From Plasmodiophora brassicae (Eukaryota; Endomyxa; Phytomyxea; Plasmodiophorida; Plasmodiophoridae): a stretch of DNA of 64,000 nucleotides. The stretch covers positions 124,001 to 188,000 of the forward strand of contig JASFAU010000017.1 in assembly GCA_039704465.1 (NCBI GenBank). The letters run 5' to 3'. A model generated the notes under the pieces. That model saw only the letters and a program-made list of their open reading frames with translations. It did not search any database and was not told where the DNA came from. A program made the translations under genes and the position numbers. Shown here one piece after another: positions 20,431 to 30,557 of this stretch. Position 1 is the first letter of the stretch. Every line of letters starts with the position of its first letter.

Positions 20431-21000
20431 ATGGGATGTTCAGCGAAGGCGCAGAAGGTTGCGAAGTGGTTCTTCATCGTCATTGTGGTCGCGGTGCTCG
20501 TCTTCGCAATAACGGACTCGGCGTTGAAGTCGAAACGTCGATCTGCCTCGGCTAATGGCAGACCTCCCATTGAAATCGATGACGAATGGTTTCAGCATTT
20601 CCGAGATCGGGCGTCGCACGGGCATCGACGTGGGCGGTTCCCTGATAAGGTCCCGGCGACACCCACACCGCAGACCAACGAGGCGCAGAATACGTACCAG
20701 CAAGTAATGGCGGCTGCCAAGGCCAGTAACTCCATGTCGGAATTGCACGCCGTGTTCCTGGACGGGATCGAGCGCGGCGCAGACCTCAACTTGGTGAAAT
20801 GGTCAGAAGACATGACTCTGGAGGAACTTTGCCAGTTCATTGCAGGAAAACCAGGTGTCAAGTACACGAAAACCGCTATGCTGGTACACCCGGACCGGTT
20901 CGATAGAGGTGGATTCCCTGAGAACGAAAGGAAATTCCGGTTCGAGCTCTTCAAAGCGCTGTCGGTCAAGAATGAGCAGCACTTGGAACAGCAACGTTGA
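20431..21000 (+). CDS. Short membrane protein with HPDR (J-like) motif, copy J3
   Basis: About 189 residues from ATG 20431 (MGCSAKAQKVAKWF; possible lipidation at Gly2/Cys3), one membrane segment (FIVIVVAVLVFAITDSAL), charged linker, helical middle (NTYQQVMAAAKASNSMSEL; MTLEELCQFIAGKPG), then AMLVHPDRFDRGGF and ELFKALSVKN. HPDR replaces HPDK. Paralog of J1 and J2. Its downstream nucleotidyltransferase partner is truncated, so this is an orphaned member of the cassette. Frame intact. Confidence 0.65.
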   Translation: MGCSAKAQKVAKWFFIVIVVAVLVFAITDSALKSKRRSASANGRPPIEIDDEWFQHFRDRASHGHRRGRFPDKVPATPTPQTNEAQNTYQQVMAAAKASNSMSELHAVFLDGIERGADLNLVKWSEDMTLEELCQFIAGKPGVKYTKTAMLVHPDRFDRGGFPENERKFRFELFKALSVKNEQHLEQQR

Positions 21001-21189
21001 CATCCATAAACGAAACATGATTTTGGGCAGCATTCGCGATATCAGGCCAAGTATCGTTCATGAGCCGACTCTGAAAACGTGCTGACGGCGGCAATGGGAC
21101 AGCCCGACGAGCAGTGGCGCAGCCCGCTAGGGTGCATGTGCCGTATGCGTGCCGCGCTTGCACTGACAACGGTACCTGGTACACCGCAC

Positions 21190-21275
21190 ATGGGTGGCAA
21201 CGCGATCCCCGAGACGTCCAGGCTGACACGCGCCGAATTCCAAGTGCTGTCAGGGCTGCTTTGGAGGATGCTGGG
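21190..21275 (+). pseudogene. Truncated nucleotidyltransferase copy N3
   Basis: Starts MGGNAIPETSRLTRAEF exactly as N1 and N2, then a roughly 10-bp deletion shifts the frame, and homology stops at about 21273 (after GGATGCTGGG). The DxD and catalytic regions are absent. It sits about 190 bp downstream of J3, as expected for the cassette. Confidence 0.8.
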
Positions 21276-22696
21276 ATTTAGGGCCAATGGAATACTTGCT
21301 GGGGCAAACAAATTAAGTACGCCGCCAGCGTCTAGGCGCCATCCACCCGACACCCGGGGCTCTCTGTCAGGATGCGTCCGCTTGCGCGGGCCTGATAAAC
21401 GAACTCCTCCACCGCCAGGTTCAAGCCGGCTAATCCAGGCGATAACTATGAGCGCGACTTCTGACCTACGCGAGCCTTCAGACTCCTGGTCGCTGTCGGT
21501 GAGCGCCTGGCCACTCGGGAGACGTCGTCGCCTCCGCCCTGTGATGTCGTGTTCGTTCTGATGAGCAGGGCCGTTGGATGATCCATGTGATGCAATATTG
21601 CTCGCCCTAATGTCCAATTTGATCGCCGGCCATGTACGTTGACGACCTCCACTTCGTTCGTGCATGTGACCATCGTTTCCGGCAGCGTCGACGCGCCATT
21701 CAGCTCCAGACTCTGGCAGCACGGGTCAGCGACAACGTTCACGGTCGCCATTGACCAGAATGCCAGAGCGCCGCGAAGGCATGTCAACGCCAAACCGGGC
21801 TTGCTTCGCCATTGTCGTCTCGTTTAGGCAAATGGAAGAGTCCCGAACCATGCACTGCCCGTCTCAATTTCGGCAGATGGGATCGGGACTTGGACTAGAG
21901 AAGATGCCAGTCCTAGCGTAGCCACGGGCCGGGGTCCCGAGCCGCGAGTGCTGCATGCCGACTTTGTGTGCAGGCCGCGCTGGGACGGGTAGCGCGACCC
22001 GGACTTTGGACTGCTTGAGTACACCAGACGGCGCGTTCGAATAGCGGGCAATGCTGTTTGGGCAATGTACAGTCCTCCGCACTGCTGCATTTGCCGGCGC
22101 GCTCGCTCAAACGTTCCGAGCATTGGTGGTGGGGATGCGATGTCGCCGCATCTTCCATATCACCGTACCACCCACAACAACTTCGCCGGCGCTCGCGCCC
22201 GCTGATCCTTCACCGGCCACGCGGCGCCAGGGCAGAGAGTGCGCGATTAGTGCTGACCTGAGCGGGCGGCAGAACTAACTCAAAAGTAAACACGGGACGA
22301 CGCCAAGAGGGGGTTCAATCATATGTGATCGAACTTAACACCCACAACGAGGTGTCCCTGTCACGGACGATTGACTCTTGGTAGTCAGATAGCGGTGTGC
22401 GCTGGCAAGTTCTCTCGGCCGTCGAACGATAGTTCGGTGAGATCGAACTCCGTGGACCGATGCATCGTTCTAAGAATGGAACGTGGTTGGTGTGCCATAT
22501 TCTGATATTCTGGTTATAGCGCCATTTGCGGAGCAAGGGTGGTTGATACCCGAACGTTGTGAGTAAAATGATTCATTCTCTTTTCGACGTATCCAATCAC
22601 ACATCCGAGTTTAGGTCGCATCTTGCGCACACCTTTCGAACTGTCCCATCGTCACGGGCCGGCCTTTCGACCATTCAGCAAAGGCGTTGAGTCGTA
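21276..22696. other. Gene-poor stretch; part of J2 upstream block at its right end
   Basis: No ORF with recognisable domains. 22320-22400 contains ACGAGGTGTCCCTGTCACGG, related to the blocks upstream of J1 and J3. The sequence following the abrupt N3 breakpoint (21276-22300) is of unknown origin and could be an insertion. Confidence 0.45.
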
Positions 22697-23266
22697 ATGG
22701 GATGCGCAGCGAAGGCGTTTCAGACTGTCAAACGGTTCTGGATCTTAATGTTGGTCATGGGGGCCGTGACTGTAATAATTACGCTCGTGTTGCTGGGGTC
22801 AAAACGACCTGCCTCGGCTGGCGGCAAGTCCCGTCCCTACGACGACGAATGGTATCAGAAGAGCCGTTCACAAGAGCAGAGGTACCAACAAAATGGACAT
22901 CGGCGGCGTGAACGGCTATTTCATCGACAGCAGACCAGCGGGGCCGAGAAGACTTACCGGCAAGTAATGGCAGCTGCCAAGGCCAGCAAGTCCATGTCGA
23001 AATTGCACGCCGTGTTCCTGGATGGGGTCGCTCGCGGCGCGCGCCTCAACTTAAAGGAATGGTCGCGATCCATGACTCTGGAGGAGCTTTGCCAGTTCAT
23101 TGCAGGAAAGCCGGGTGCCAAGTATAGACAAACAACTCTGCTGGTACACCCGGACAAGTTTGATGCGAAGCGAGTCCCTGAAAACGAAAGGGAATTCCGA
23201 ACCGAGCTTTTCGAAGTACTGTCGGCCAAGAAGAAGGAGCAGGAACAGTCGGGTCGACACCCATAA
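22697..23266 (+). CDS. Short membrane protein with HPDK (J-like) motif, copy J2
   Basis: 189 residues: MGCAAKAFQTVKRF (possible lipidation at Gly2/Cys3), membrane segment (WILMLVMGAVTVIITLVLLG), basic linker, KTYRQVMAAAKASKSMSKL, MTLEELCQFIAGKPG, then TTLLVHPDKFDAK and EFRTELFEVLSAKK. Closest to J1, with which it forms an inverted duplicate (13.1-15.3 versus 22.7-25.3 kb). Followed 240 bp later on the same strand by nucleotidyltransferase N2. Single exon. Confidence 0.7.
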   Translation: MGCAAKAFQTVKRFWILMLVMGAVTVIITLVLLGSKRPASAGGKSRPYDDEWYQKSRSQEQRYQQNGHRRRERLFHRQQTSGAEKTYRQVMAAAKASKSMSKLHAVFLDGVARGARLNLKEWSRSMTLEELCQFIAGKPGAKYRQTTLLVHPDKFDAKRVPENEREFRTELFEVLSAKKKEQEQSGRHP

Positions 23267-23505
23267 ACGAATGATATCGGGACTTCATGTCAACACGTTT
23301 TCGGGAGGCGATCGCAATATTCGATCCACGAATTCGAATTCACCGTCGAATGCCATCGTTTCATGGCCGGCATTGAAAATTTGTTGCCGGCAGAACCCGC
23401 TGCGAGTGAGGTCCTACTGGGACGTGACCTATTTTTGCCCTACGAACATCGGTGGCGCAGCCCAGCCTGTCGAGTGCGCGTTTCGCGTTTGCGCATCGAC
23501 CGCAC

Positions 23506-24681
23506 ATGGGCGGCAACGCGTTCCCGGAGACGTCCAGGCTGACCCGCGCTGAGTTCCTGCGTGTTTCAAGCGCTGTCAGGGCTGCCTTGGAGAATGCTGG
23601 GCTAGTCGTACGAACGAACGCACAAGATTCAGATTGTTTGCATGTCTTCCGGTCTGACATGAAACGACAGGTTCGTCAGCCGCCGGAAGTATCTGACAAG
23701 GCCGATTTTGGCGATGTCGATTTCTACGTGTCTGCTGATTCGGCAGAGGTGCTTCGCAGTTTATTACCAGCGATGAAGAGCGCTGTCGTCGAGGCCGTTG
23801 GCGGCGACGTGCAGCATGCAGGGATCGTTCGATGTGGTCGTACGGTTTCATTCCTGACAAAGGAACGTTACCAGGTTGACGTTGCTCTTATCCATGACCC
23901 AGACCTGTTACCATTGGTAACAAGCGTGAAGTCCAACGGCGATTTCGTCTGGCTGCTTCAGAAATCACTGTCGCTCTATAACCTCCTCCTGTCCGACAAA
24001 GGATTATTTCTAGTCGACAGTACTGTGGCAGTACGGCTGTCAGACGAGATGAATGAGCTTGACGATGGCGTTTCTAATATTCAGTTGTCCAAGAAGGACG
24101 GCAGTTTCCTTTTATCGATTGACCCTGTGATGATCGCTGAATTCGTCGGTCTGCCTCCTCGTGCGTTCGACGGCTGTACGCCCTTGTCCAGTATCGAAAT
24201 GTTCGACATTGTGCACAGGGCACGGTACTTCCATCCAAAGGCGCTGCAGTCTTGGTCCCAACAGAAGAGCAGTGATATGAGGCGTCGAATGAGACGACGG
24301 CCGCTGATCGTCCAGTACATGCAGTACGTTTCCCATGAAGCAACACATCCGCCATACATTGCATACGGCATTGAACAAGTCAAGCAGATGGCGCTGACCC
24401 ATTTCGACAAACAGGACTCCTATGCAAGGCACCTGTCTCTCATCAGGCAACGCGCAATGGACGACCGCACGCGCCAGCTTTGCAAGCCATATATCAATGG
24501 CCCACTCCTGCAGCAATGGATCCCTGGATTAAAAGGTGCCGACGTAGGACGCGTTCTGCAAGGCACGCGGGAAGCACACGGCCCCGACTGGCCTCGGTTT
24601 CATGCGTGGCTTAGGGCCCAAACTGCAGATGCCATTAGACAAGCCGCTGTTGATATCGCATATAAAACCGTTGACCAATGA
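23506..24681 (+). CDS. Pol-beta-type nucleotidyltransferase-like protein N2
   Basis: 391 residues from MGGNAFPETSRLTRAEFL; an upstream in-frame ATG lies at 23452. GDVDFYVSADSAE and YQVDVALIHDPDLLPLV place the metal-binding acids; FVWLLQKSLSLYNLLLSDKG follows; the C-terminus YINGPLLQQWIPGLKGADVG then ends in a helical tail. About 90% or more identical to N1 with no frame damage in either, which suggests selection or recent duplication. 'N1' has one residue fewer in two places (e.g. QHGIVR versus QHAGIVR). Substrate unknown; partner J2 is immediately upstream. Confidence 0.65.
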   Translation: MGGNAFPETSRLTRAEFLRVSSAVRAALENAGLVVRTNAQDSDCLHVFRSDMKRQVRQPPEVSDKADFGDVDFYVSADSAEVLRSLLPAMKSAVVEAVGGDVQHAGIVRCGRTVSFLTKERYQVDVALIHDPDLLPLVTSVKSNGDFVWLLQKSLSLYNLLLSDKGLFLVDSTVAVRLSDEMNELDDGVSNIQLSKKDGSFLLSIDPVMIAEFVGLPPRAFDGCTPLSSIEMFDIVHRARYFHPKALQSWSQQKSSDMRRRMRRRPLIVQYMQYVSHEATHPPYIAYGIEQVKQMALTHFDKQDSYARHLSLIRQRAMDDRTRQLCKPYINGPLLQQWIPGLKGADVGRVLQGTREAHGPDWPRFHAWLRAQTADAIRQAAVDIAYKTVDQ

Positions 24682-24683
24682 AA

Positions 24684-25330
24684 ACGTATTCGCCGCCGTT
24701 TGTCATGATTGTATAACGAGACATGTTGGCTGGTCAGTAACTTCGTTATGCATTCGGACAAGGCGTTGTACTTCCGGAGACGCGAACATGAGCGCCCCAT
24801 ACTTGAAGGACCGTGTATCATACGTACAGCATAGCAGCACCTATGATGTTGTTCACGGTCATAACCCCTGTCCCGACACGGCCCGCCAACATTGCCGATC
24901 CGTTCCGGACCAGCACAGTCAGCTGTCCCGCCAGACCAGTCGTGTGTGTCCCAGAATAGACCGCGGACTTCCGGAGACCGTCACGGACTCCGGAGACGCA
25001 GTGGAGGGCGTGAGGCCAGACGGCCCGAAATAAACCAGACAGACAATAGTCACAAGACAGGCAACCAGCAGTCAGACGAGGCTGCTTGTCATAGACCGAG
25101 GGGCTAGGAGCGAGCTTCTCAACGAGTACGTCTCGAAGCTTGAAGGACGTCACAGACCGATGCGCGAATCGTCTGCGATTTCCGCACTGGTTATTAGTTC
25201 GTACGCGCCGTCGTCGGCAGTGACACATTGTGCTTCGCAATTGCCAGTCTGCCGTTCATCGTCCACCTCAACCGGGTGATGCATTGCTTGCCAATTTGGC
25301 AGGTGCAGCCGGGTAGCACATAACTAACTC
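24684..25330 (-). pseudogene. TNP2-type transposase relic, interrupted by insertions
   Basis: Minus-strand counterpart of 13095-13321: FKYGALMFAS-like sequence at 24780-24812, then after a 327-bp interruption FAHRSV and NNQCGNRRR at 25149-25205, and after a further ~70-bp difference a GGCAAGCAATGCATC block near 25290. Lies tail-to-tail with N2, as the other relic does with N1. Confidence 0.65.
24812..25138. mobile_element. 327-bp insertion flanked by 10-bp direct repeat
   Basis: CTTGAAGGAC occurs at 24802-24811 and again at 25139-25148, while the homologous locus at 13.19 kb has a single CTTTCAAG-type junction. The interior is unrelated to the transposase. No clear terminal inverted repeats or coding capacity; a short non-autonomous element or a filler insertion are both possible. 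It contains GACCGTCACGGACTCCGG, similar to the promoter element upstream of four housekeeping genes. Confidence 0.6.
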
Positions 25331-25878
25331 AACCGTTACCGTTAAGAATTTGAATCGGGGGTATGCCGCACGCATTGCCCCGGCATGTTTCGTTGTCGTT
25401 CGATTGTATTGGCACATGGACGGTAGGCTGAACCGCTGAACAACGTCGGTACCACAATGTACACCGTCCCCGCTATGACATGCAGGCAGCAGCAGCCTCC
25501 ATACCTTCAGGAAGACATGGAACCTGTCATCGATGAGGCAGACGCGACGCTGCCCAGGCGACGTCTGATATGTAGACAGACGCATGTTACCGTAACCATG
25601 AACGCGCATGAACTGATCCGGTGGATGGAAATATGAGGTTCGCACAGACACCTATCTGTCCGACACCCAGGCATCGACAGAAGGCAGAGGAATCAAGAGA
25701 ACAAAGATGGCCGACAGAGGCACACGGGGCGATTGCTATGGTCCAGTGACGTGAGGCCCGTCTGATGGTATACATACTGCCTCCTCCATGACTTCTGCTC
25801 CCCCAAGTTCGAAACGGTGGCAGCGACGTTGCTACCCCAAAGTGGCCACTCGTTCGTTATTTATATACATATTGGTTT
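25331..25878. other. Intergenic, nothing recognised
   Basis: AT-richer than the surroundings near 25850-25890 (TATTTATATACATATTGG), probably the 3' flank of the metallopeptidase-like gene. No gene seen. Confidence 0.4.
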
Positions 25879-26730
25879 CTAGGTTTTAATATGGGGCGGA
25901 TCAGGTGGCTGGGACCCGTGAGCATTCCTTATGACGGTTGTCGAGAGAGTGTGCGGGGAAATGGGGATCAGGACGGTATGATCCGCGAGATACGCGTGAC
26001 TCAAAGTGTAGAAGTTCCCAGGACTCTCAATAACGTCACTGGTGAATTGCGCAGGCAAATAAAACCCGTTCACACCGTTCCAGTCTACCAACGTCAGCCG
26101 GTGGACTTTTGAATACAGCTGAGCCGTGAACTCGTAAGTGAATCGCAACCCATTGGTGAGCAGCTCTTCGAAGCTGCTTCCTGCGTCGCCGACGATGCGT
26201 CTGCCCTGCAACATTTTACCGGCCTTGGGCGGAGTGTTGATCTCTGGAATCTTGCGGGTTTTGTTAGCAGGTGCACCGGTGCAGATTTGGCGCAAGATAT
26301 GTAAGCAATAGGTTGTCAGCGCGTGCCCGATTTCATGCAGGCCCTTGACGAACAGGAGGGTCTTGAGCTCGTTGATGGCCACATCAGTCACGATCGCATC
26401 TTGAAGAGACAGCAGTACGCAGATCATGCTGTTGTCGATCGTAATGGCCCCACTTTGAACATCATATTCACTAAACTTGTTCCTCAGAAAATTCCAGTGA
26501 ATCGTATCAGGAATCGCGCACTGCCACGAGATATCGGTGACGACAGCGGCCCGTGCGGCACCGGCGACAGGCGCCAAGTCGAGTGCGCGTGCGAACGCCA
26601 TCACCTGGTCGGCAAGCAGTTCGACCATGTCGGGGCTATTGACGGCTTCTTCGATCATGGTGACGACACCGGTCTGCAGTTCAGCCACATCGTCGTTCAC
26701 GAGGACGTTGTGCGAGACGAGCCGCAACAT
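25879..26730 (-). CDS. Putative zinc metallopeptidase (HEIGH motif), orphan
   Basis: A single 283-residue frame. KGLHEIGHALTTYCL contains the HExxH zinc-binding motif preceded by a hydrophobic helix (ELKTLLFV), the typical setting of a gluzincin active site; SSFEELLTNGL about 50 residues later could give the third ligand Glu. The N-terminal half is helical and acidic and has no clear signal peptide. I recognise no family. The gene stands alone between transposase debris and GRWD1. Splicing to an upstream exon cannot be excluded, so the start at 26730 is provisional. Confidence 0.55.
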   Translation of the reverse strand: MLRLVSHNVLVNDDVAELQTGVVTMIEEAVNSPDMVELLADQVMAFARALDLAPVAGAARAAVVTDISWQCAIPDTIHWNFLRNKFSEYDVQSGAITIDNSMICVLLSLQDAIVTDVAINELKTLLFVKGLHEIGHALTTYCLHILRQICTGAPANKTRKIPEINTPPKAGKMLQGRRIVGDAGSSFEELLTNGLRFTYEFTAQLYSKVHRLTLVDWNGVNGFYLPAQFTSDVIESPGNFYTLSHAYLADHTVLIPISPHTLSTTVIRNAHGSQPPDPPHIKT

Positions 26731-27386
26731 CGGCCAACACGGACTATACTTAACTGGGACACTAAGTGCATGCTGGACGTTCGAAAGATGCTCGCAAGAT
26801 GCGCTGGTCGATCACATACGAGTGACCTCCCCCCGCGCCGGCAGTGTAGGATGTTGCCGATGGCAGAGTGGACGTCGTCGTCGGGTCGTTAGCCGCGGCC
26901 ACGGGCGATGGGTGGCCTGCGCCCTGCTCGACGACCAACAGTGTAGGCAAACGCCGCTCACCAGGCAGACGGGGCGCTCGGCCGGCAAGACTTCTGTTTG
27001 GGCGGCCCACCATAACCGCATGGTGCAGGGCAGGGGGCACGAGACCGGCAGCAGCGAACGGCGGGCCGGACGTCCAGGTCGCCGTCTCATCTGAGGAACA
27101 GGTCGACGCGATGCTTGCCCTGCCCCACCTACACAGGATGTCCAGGCTCTAACTGCTATGACTGGGCATGATGGGCAGCGTTCGTTTACCCCAGGGATCA
27201 TGGACAATCGACTTTCACTGAAGGACCCTTGAGTGGTCCCGCCTTGACATGGTCGTGGTCGGTGGTGGCGTTCCGGGCTACGAGCGCCGGCACAAAGCGG
27301 ACCGTGCATTTGGGGACGGCCGTCGTTCCAGGACAGCGTTCCGTCTCCACATCTCGATACGGGAACAGACAGCCGGTTTATATAGG
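26731..27386. other. Intergenic
   Basis: Lies between the metallopeptidase-like start and the GRWD1 stop. Long overlapping frames here are GC-driven read-throughs beyond GRWD1 splice sites. No separate gene supported. Confidence 0.5.
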
Positions 27387-29067
27387 TCAGGCGGCATCGA
27401 GGTTGTCCGGTTTGAAGAAGTTGAACCCGTCGTACGCGGTCGTCGCGATAAGGGACGGGATCTGGGGGTGGAATCGCAGATCCTGTCGATTGTGTCAGAG
27501 GCGATGCCCCGTCAGCGAACGCGAGAACGGTGCCGACCTTAATCTGGGTCTGACCCCGGTGCACGAAGATCAGCTGTGGAGGGATGTCGACGCCGCCGAG
27601 ATCGGCGCCACCAGCACCCGGTCGCAAGGCCATCTCCTCCCGGTCCAGCTCGACCGACATGTCCCAGATCGTGCAACTGTCGTCTTCCGACGTGACGCCC
27701 AGGACGGAATCCTGCGTCGGGTGCCACTGGATCGCCGTGATCGGCTTGTCGTGCCACTGGAAGAACCCGGCGGCACGTCCCGACTTGAAGGCGCGCAGGT
27801 CCCAGACCTTGAACGACCCGTCGTCGCTGCCCGACGCCATCAGGTGCGGCACCGTTCCGTTCCACGAGATCACATTGACGTCGCCGGCGTGCGCATCGTT
27901 GATCGCCAGCATCGACTTCTGCTGCGTCCTCGTGTCCCATATCCGAATGCTACATTGTCAAGCGTCTGTCAGACGGACTGGCGACGTCCCAGGCAACCGA
28001 ACGTACCTTCTGTCGACGGAACAGGACGCGAAGACGCCCTGCTCGGACGGGGACCACTGAATGTCCTCCACCGACCTGGCGTGGCCTTTGTACGCCGAGG
28101 ACGACACGTTCCAGGTGGATTCATGCGGTTCCCAGACGTGAATACCTCGGTTGCAATCGCCGGTCGCCAAGCGCCCTGCGACGACAGGGGACCAGTCCAC
28201 AGCGAACCCTTCCGCCGAGTGCCCGGCGAACGTGAACATGGGTTTCAGGTCGAAGACGGCGTTGGGCGACGATCGCTCCAGGGCGGCAACGTGGTGTTTC
28301 GCGTCCCAGATGTGAACGCGGCCCGTGTCCGCCCACGTTGCCAGCACGGCCGGCACGTGCGGGCACGAACGCAGACGGTTGACGCTACCTGGATGCGCGA
28401 ATTCCCGATCGACAATGACGGGCTGGTCGCCAACCTTGCCGTCGGCTTCATCGCCGTCGTCGTCGTCTGACTCATCATCCGAGTCGTCGTCGTGCTTGGT
28501 GGTGCACAGGTTGGAGACACGCCACAGGCAGACCTTGTTGTCGGACGCGTTCGCGGCCTGCGTCCCCGACGCGATCGTCAGCGTATGCGGCGGGCGAACG
28601 CGAACGGCGCCCAGCGTGTCGCGAATGTGGTCGAACGTCAAGCATGGCCATTCCACGCGTAGTGAATGGTAGACCGTGTAGGCCGTGCTGTCGAACTCCA
28701 GAACTTCGCCTTCCTTAAGCGACCCGTGGACGCGCGGATTCCAAACCGTTCTCATCCCGTCGCCGTTCTCATCATCATCGTCCTCTTCCATTGCACAGTC
28801 TACAGCGACAACCTCCTCGTCGACAACAGGTTCGACATCGTCCTCGTCATCCTGGAACTCGACGTCCTCCGTCGTCACCACTTTGTCTTCCTGCATGGCG
28901 CTCTCATCAGGGACGGGCGGGCGCTCCCGATCCGGGCCGCACACGGCCTTCGAATTCAACCCATCGAGGAACTCCTGGGCGCACTGTGCTGCCTGGGTCG
29001 ATGACGAACCCCCAGAATTGCGATTCCGTTTCGCCTTACCGCGGCGGCCGACAACCTTTCGACCCAT
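27387..29067 (-). CDS. GRWD1: Glutamate-rich WD40 protein, ribosome biogenesis (GRWD1/RRB1)
   Basis: Exons 29067-28007, 27949-27538 and 27482-27387; introns of 57 and 55 bp; 1,569 nt, 522 residues. Basic N-terminus (MGRKVVGRRGKAKRNRN), a Glu/Asp-rich stretch (DDEDDVEPVVDEE), then the CAF1C/H4-binding-like segment and WD40 repeats (SADGSF-type blades such as DDGSFKVWDLR, HPTQDSVLGV, DDSCTIWDM) ending with LRFHPQIPSLIATTAYDGF, as in GRWD1 and yeast Rrb1. These chaperone ribosomal protein uL3 in the nucleolus. The splice at 27537 is needed to reach that C-terminus. A second acidic patch (SDDDSDDESDDDDGDEADG-like) lies between early blades. A broken copy is at 18.5-19.6 kb. Confidence 0.92.
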
Positions 29068-29107
29068 GTCGTCGATGGTCTGCCGAGGGATCTTCCTGCA
29101 ACTCCGC

Positions 29108-29118
29108 CACGGACTCCG
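29108..29118 (-). promoter_or_regulatory. GGAGTCCGT-type promoter element of GRWD1
   Basis: Coding strand CGGAGTCCGTG, 41 bp upstream of the GRWD1 ATG; identical 11-mer in the eS8 promoter. Confidence 0.55.
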
Positions 29119-29230
29119 CAAAGTCCGGAACCATCGAATGATACATGTGCCCTACCTTCAGGTGCTACCGTCCCGACAACGAAACACGTCGGCGTTTAAG
29201 CAATTTGTAATAACAGTCTATGCTCTGCGA

Positions 29231-30431
29231 CTATGCGATTCGGCAGATGGTCAGGTGGGGATGTGCGCGGGCCAGGGCGCGCTCCGCGGGCTTGCTGATG
29301 TGGCTGCACAGTCGGATGTCCAGGACGCCCAGGTGCTTCAGGGGCAGGTCGCACGCGTACAGCATGGTCTGATCGGTGACGTTCCTGCAGCCGCAGACGA
29401 GGAGCTCCTCTAAACGTGTGCATCTCCGCAGCAGGTCTCGCATGCTGAAATCGGTAACCTGCATGCAACCTTGAACGTCCAGGTACCTCAGGTTCGGACA
29501 GTTCTCCGCTAAGGCCATGACGGCGTAATCCGTCAGGCCTTCACAATTCCCGGCGCGCAGCGCTTTCAGGCCCCGAAGTCGGTTCGCGAACGGGACCAGG
29601 CTGGCGTCTGTGATCCTGGAGCATCCTTGGATGAATAGCGATCGCAGGAGCGGTAGGCCGTACGCGATTTCGTTCATGGCCACATCGGACACGTCGTAGC
29701 AATTGGTGAAATCCAGGTGCCGAAGCTCGTGGCACGTCAGCGCCACATTCACGATGCCTTCGTCACTGATGTCGCTATTGCCCACCGACAGGTACCGAAT
29801 CGTGCTGCTGGCAACGTTGCTGATCGCCAACATCCGCACCCTGGCGGCCTCGTTAGTGGACGCACTGGCGCTGCTCACACACTCGCCAGGCGTACGTTAG
29901 GTCGGTGACTAGCGGGCAGTTCTGGATGCTGACGACGCGGACAGGGCAGGACCGAATGATCTGCCCCATGGCGATGTCGTCGACGGTGCCGCTGTCGTTC
30001 AGACTGAGGTACTCGAGGTTGCGCAGGCGGCCAATCGTGCCGAGCGCGACCGTCGTAAGGCCCGGGCAGCTGTTCAGCTCCAGATGGCGTATCTGTTGGC
30101 AACGTTTCGTGATCGTCGCGAACCCATTTTCAATGGTGCCCGTGCAGCTGTTAAGAATCAGACGGCGAAGCTTCGTGCAACGCTGGCCGATCACGTTCAA
30201 GCCGGAGTCAGTGATGGCGCATCGGGTCAGGTCGAGGACGACGATGCCGGGCAGGTACTGAGTCAACCCGTATAGACCCACCTCGGTGATACGCGACATG
30301 TCGCCGTGGACGAGGTCGGCATCGCGGCGCCCTCTCTGTACGCTTTCGATCAACTTCGAATCGGTCCAATGCGGTACGCCATCGGGCAACTCGATGGGCA
30401 CCGCATGCGTTCGTCTCTTCCCCTCCTGCAT
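29231..30431 (-). CDS. Cysteine-containing leucine-rich repeat protein (AMN1/FBXL-like)
   Basis: Exons 30431-29896 and 29840-29231, 55-bp intron, 381 residues. Built of about 11-12 LRR units of the cysteine-containing type: LDLTRCAITDSGLNVIGQRC, LRRLILNSCTG, HLELNSCPGLT, LFIQGCSRITDASL, LDVQGCMQVTDFSM, LLVCGCRNVTDQTM. This pattern is that of FBXL substrate receptors and AMN1. The N-terminus (VPHWTDSKLIESVQ) may be a degenerate F-box but the box is not clear. If it is an F-box protein its partner would be the cell's own SKP1; no direct evidence. Between GRWD1 and eS8, all on the minus strand. Confidence 0.8.
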
Positions 30432-30557
30432 GATTGCATTCGCCCAAGATATTTCGGGGCTGAATATCTCACGCGGAAGGAACGGCGCGAGATTGCAGGT
30501 GGTAAAAACGTTTATAGGGACATTGCCAGTGATGGCACGTGTGCCACAGCCGGGTGT

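Noticed and set aside
26812..27912. 366-codon extension of GRWD1
   Set aside because: Reads through the 27537 donor; the spliced version restores the conserved GRWD1 C-terminus.
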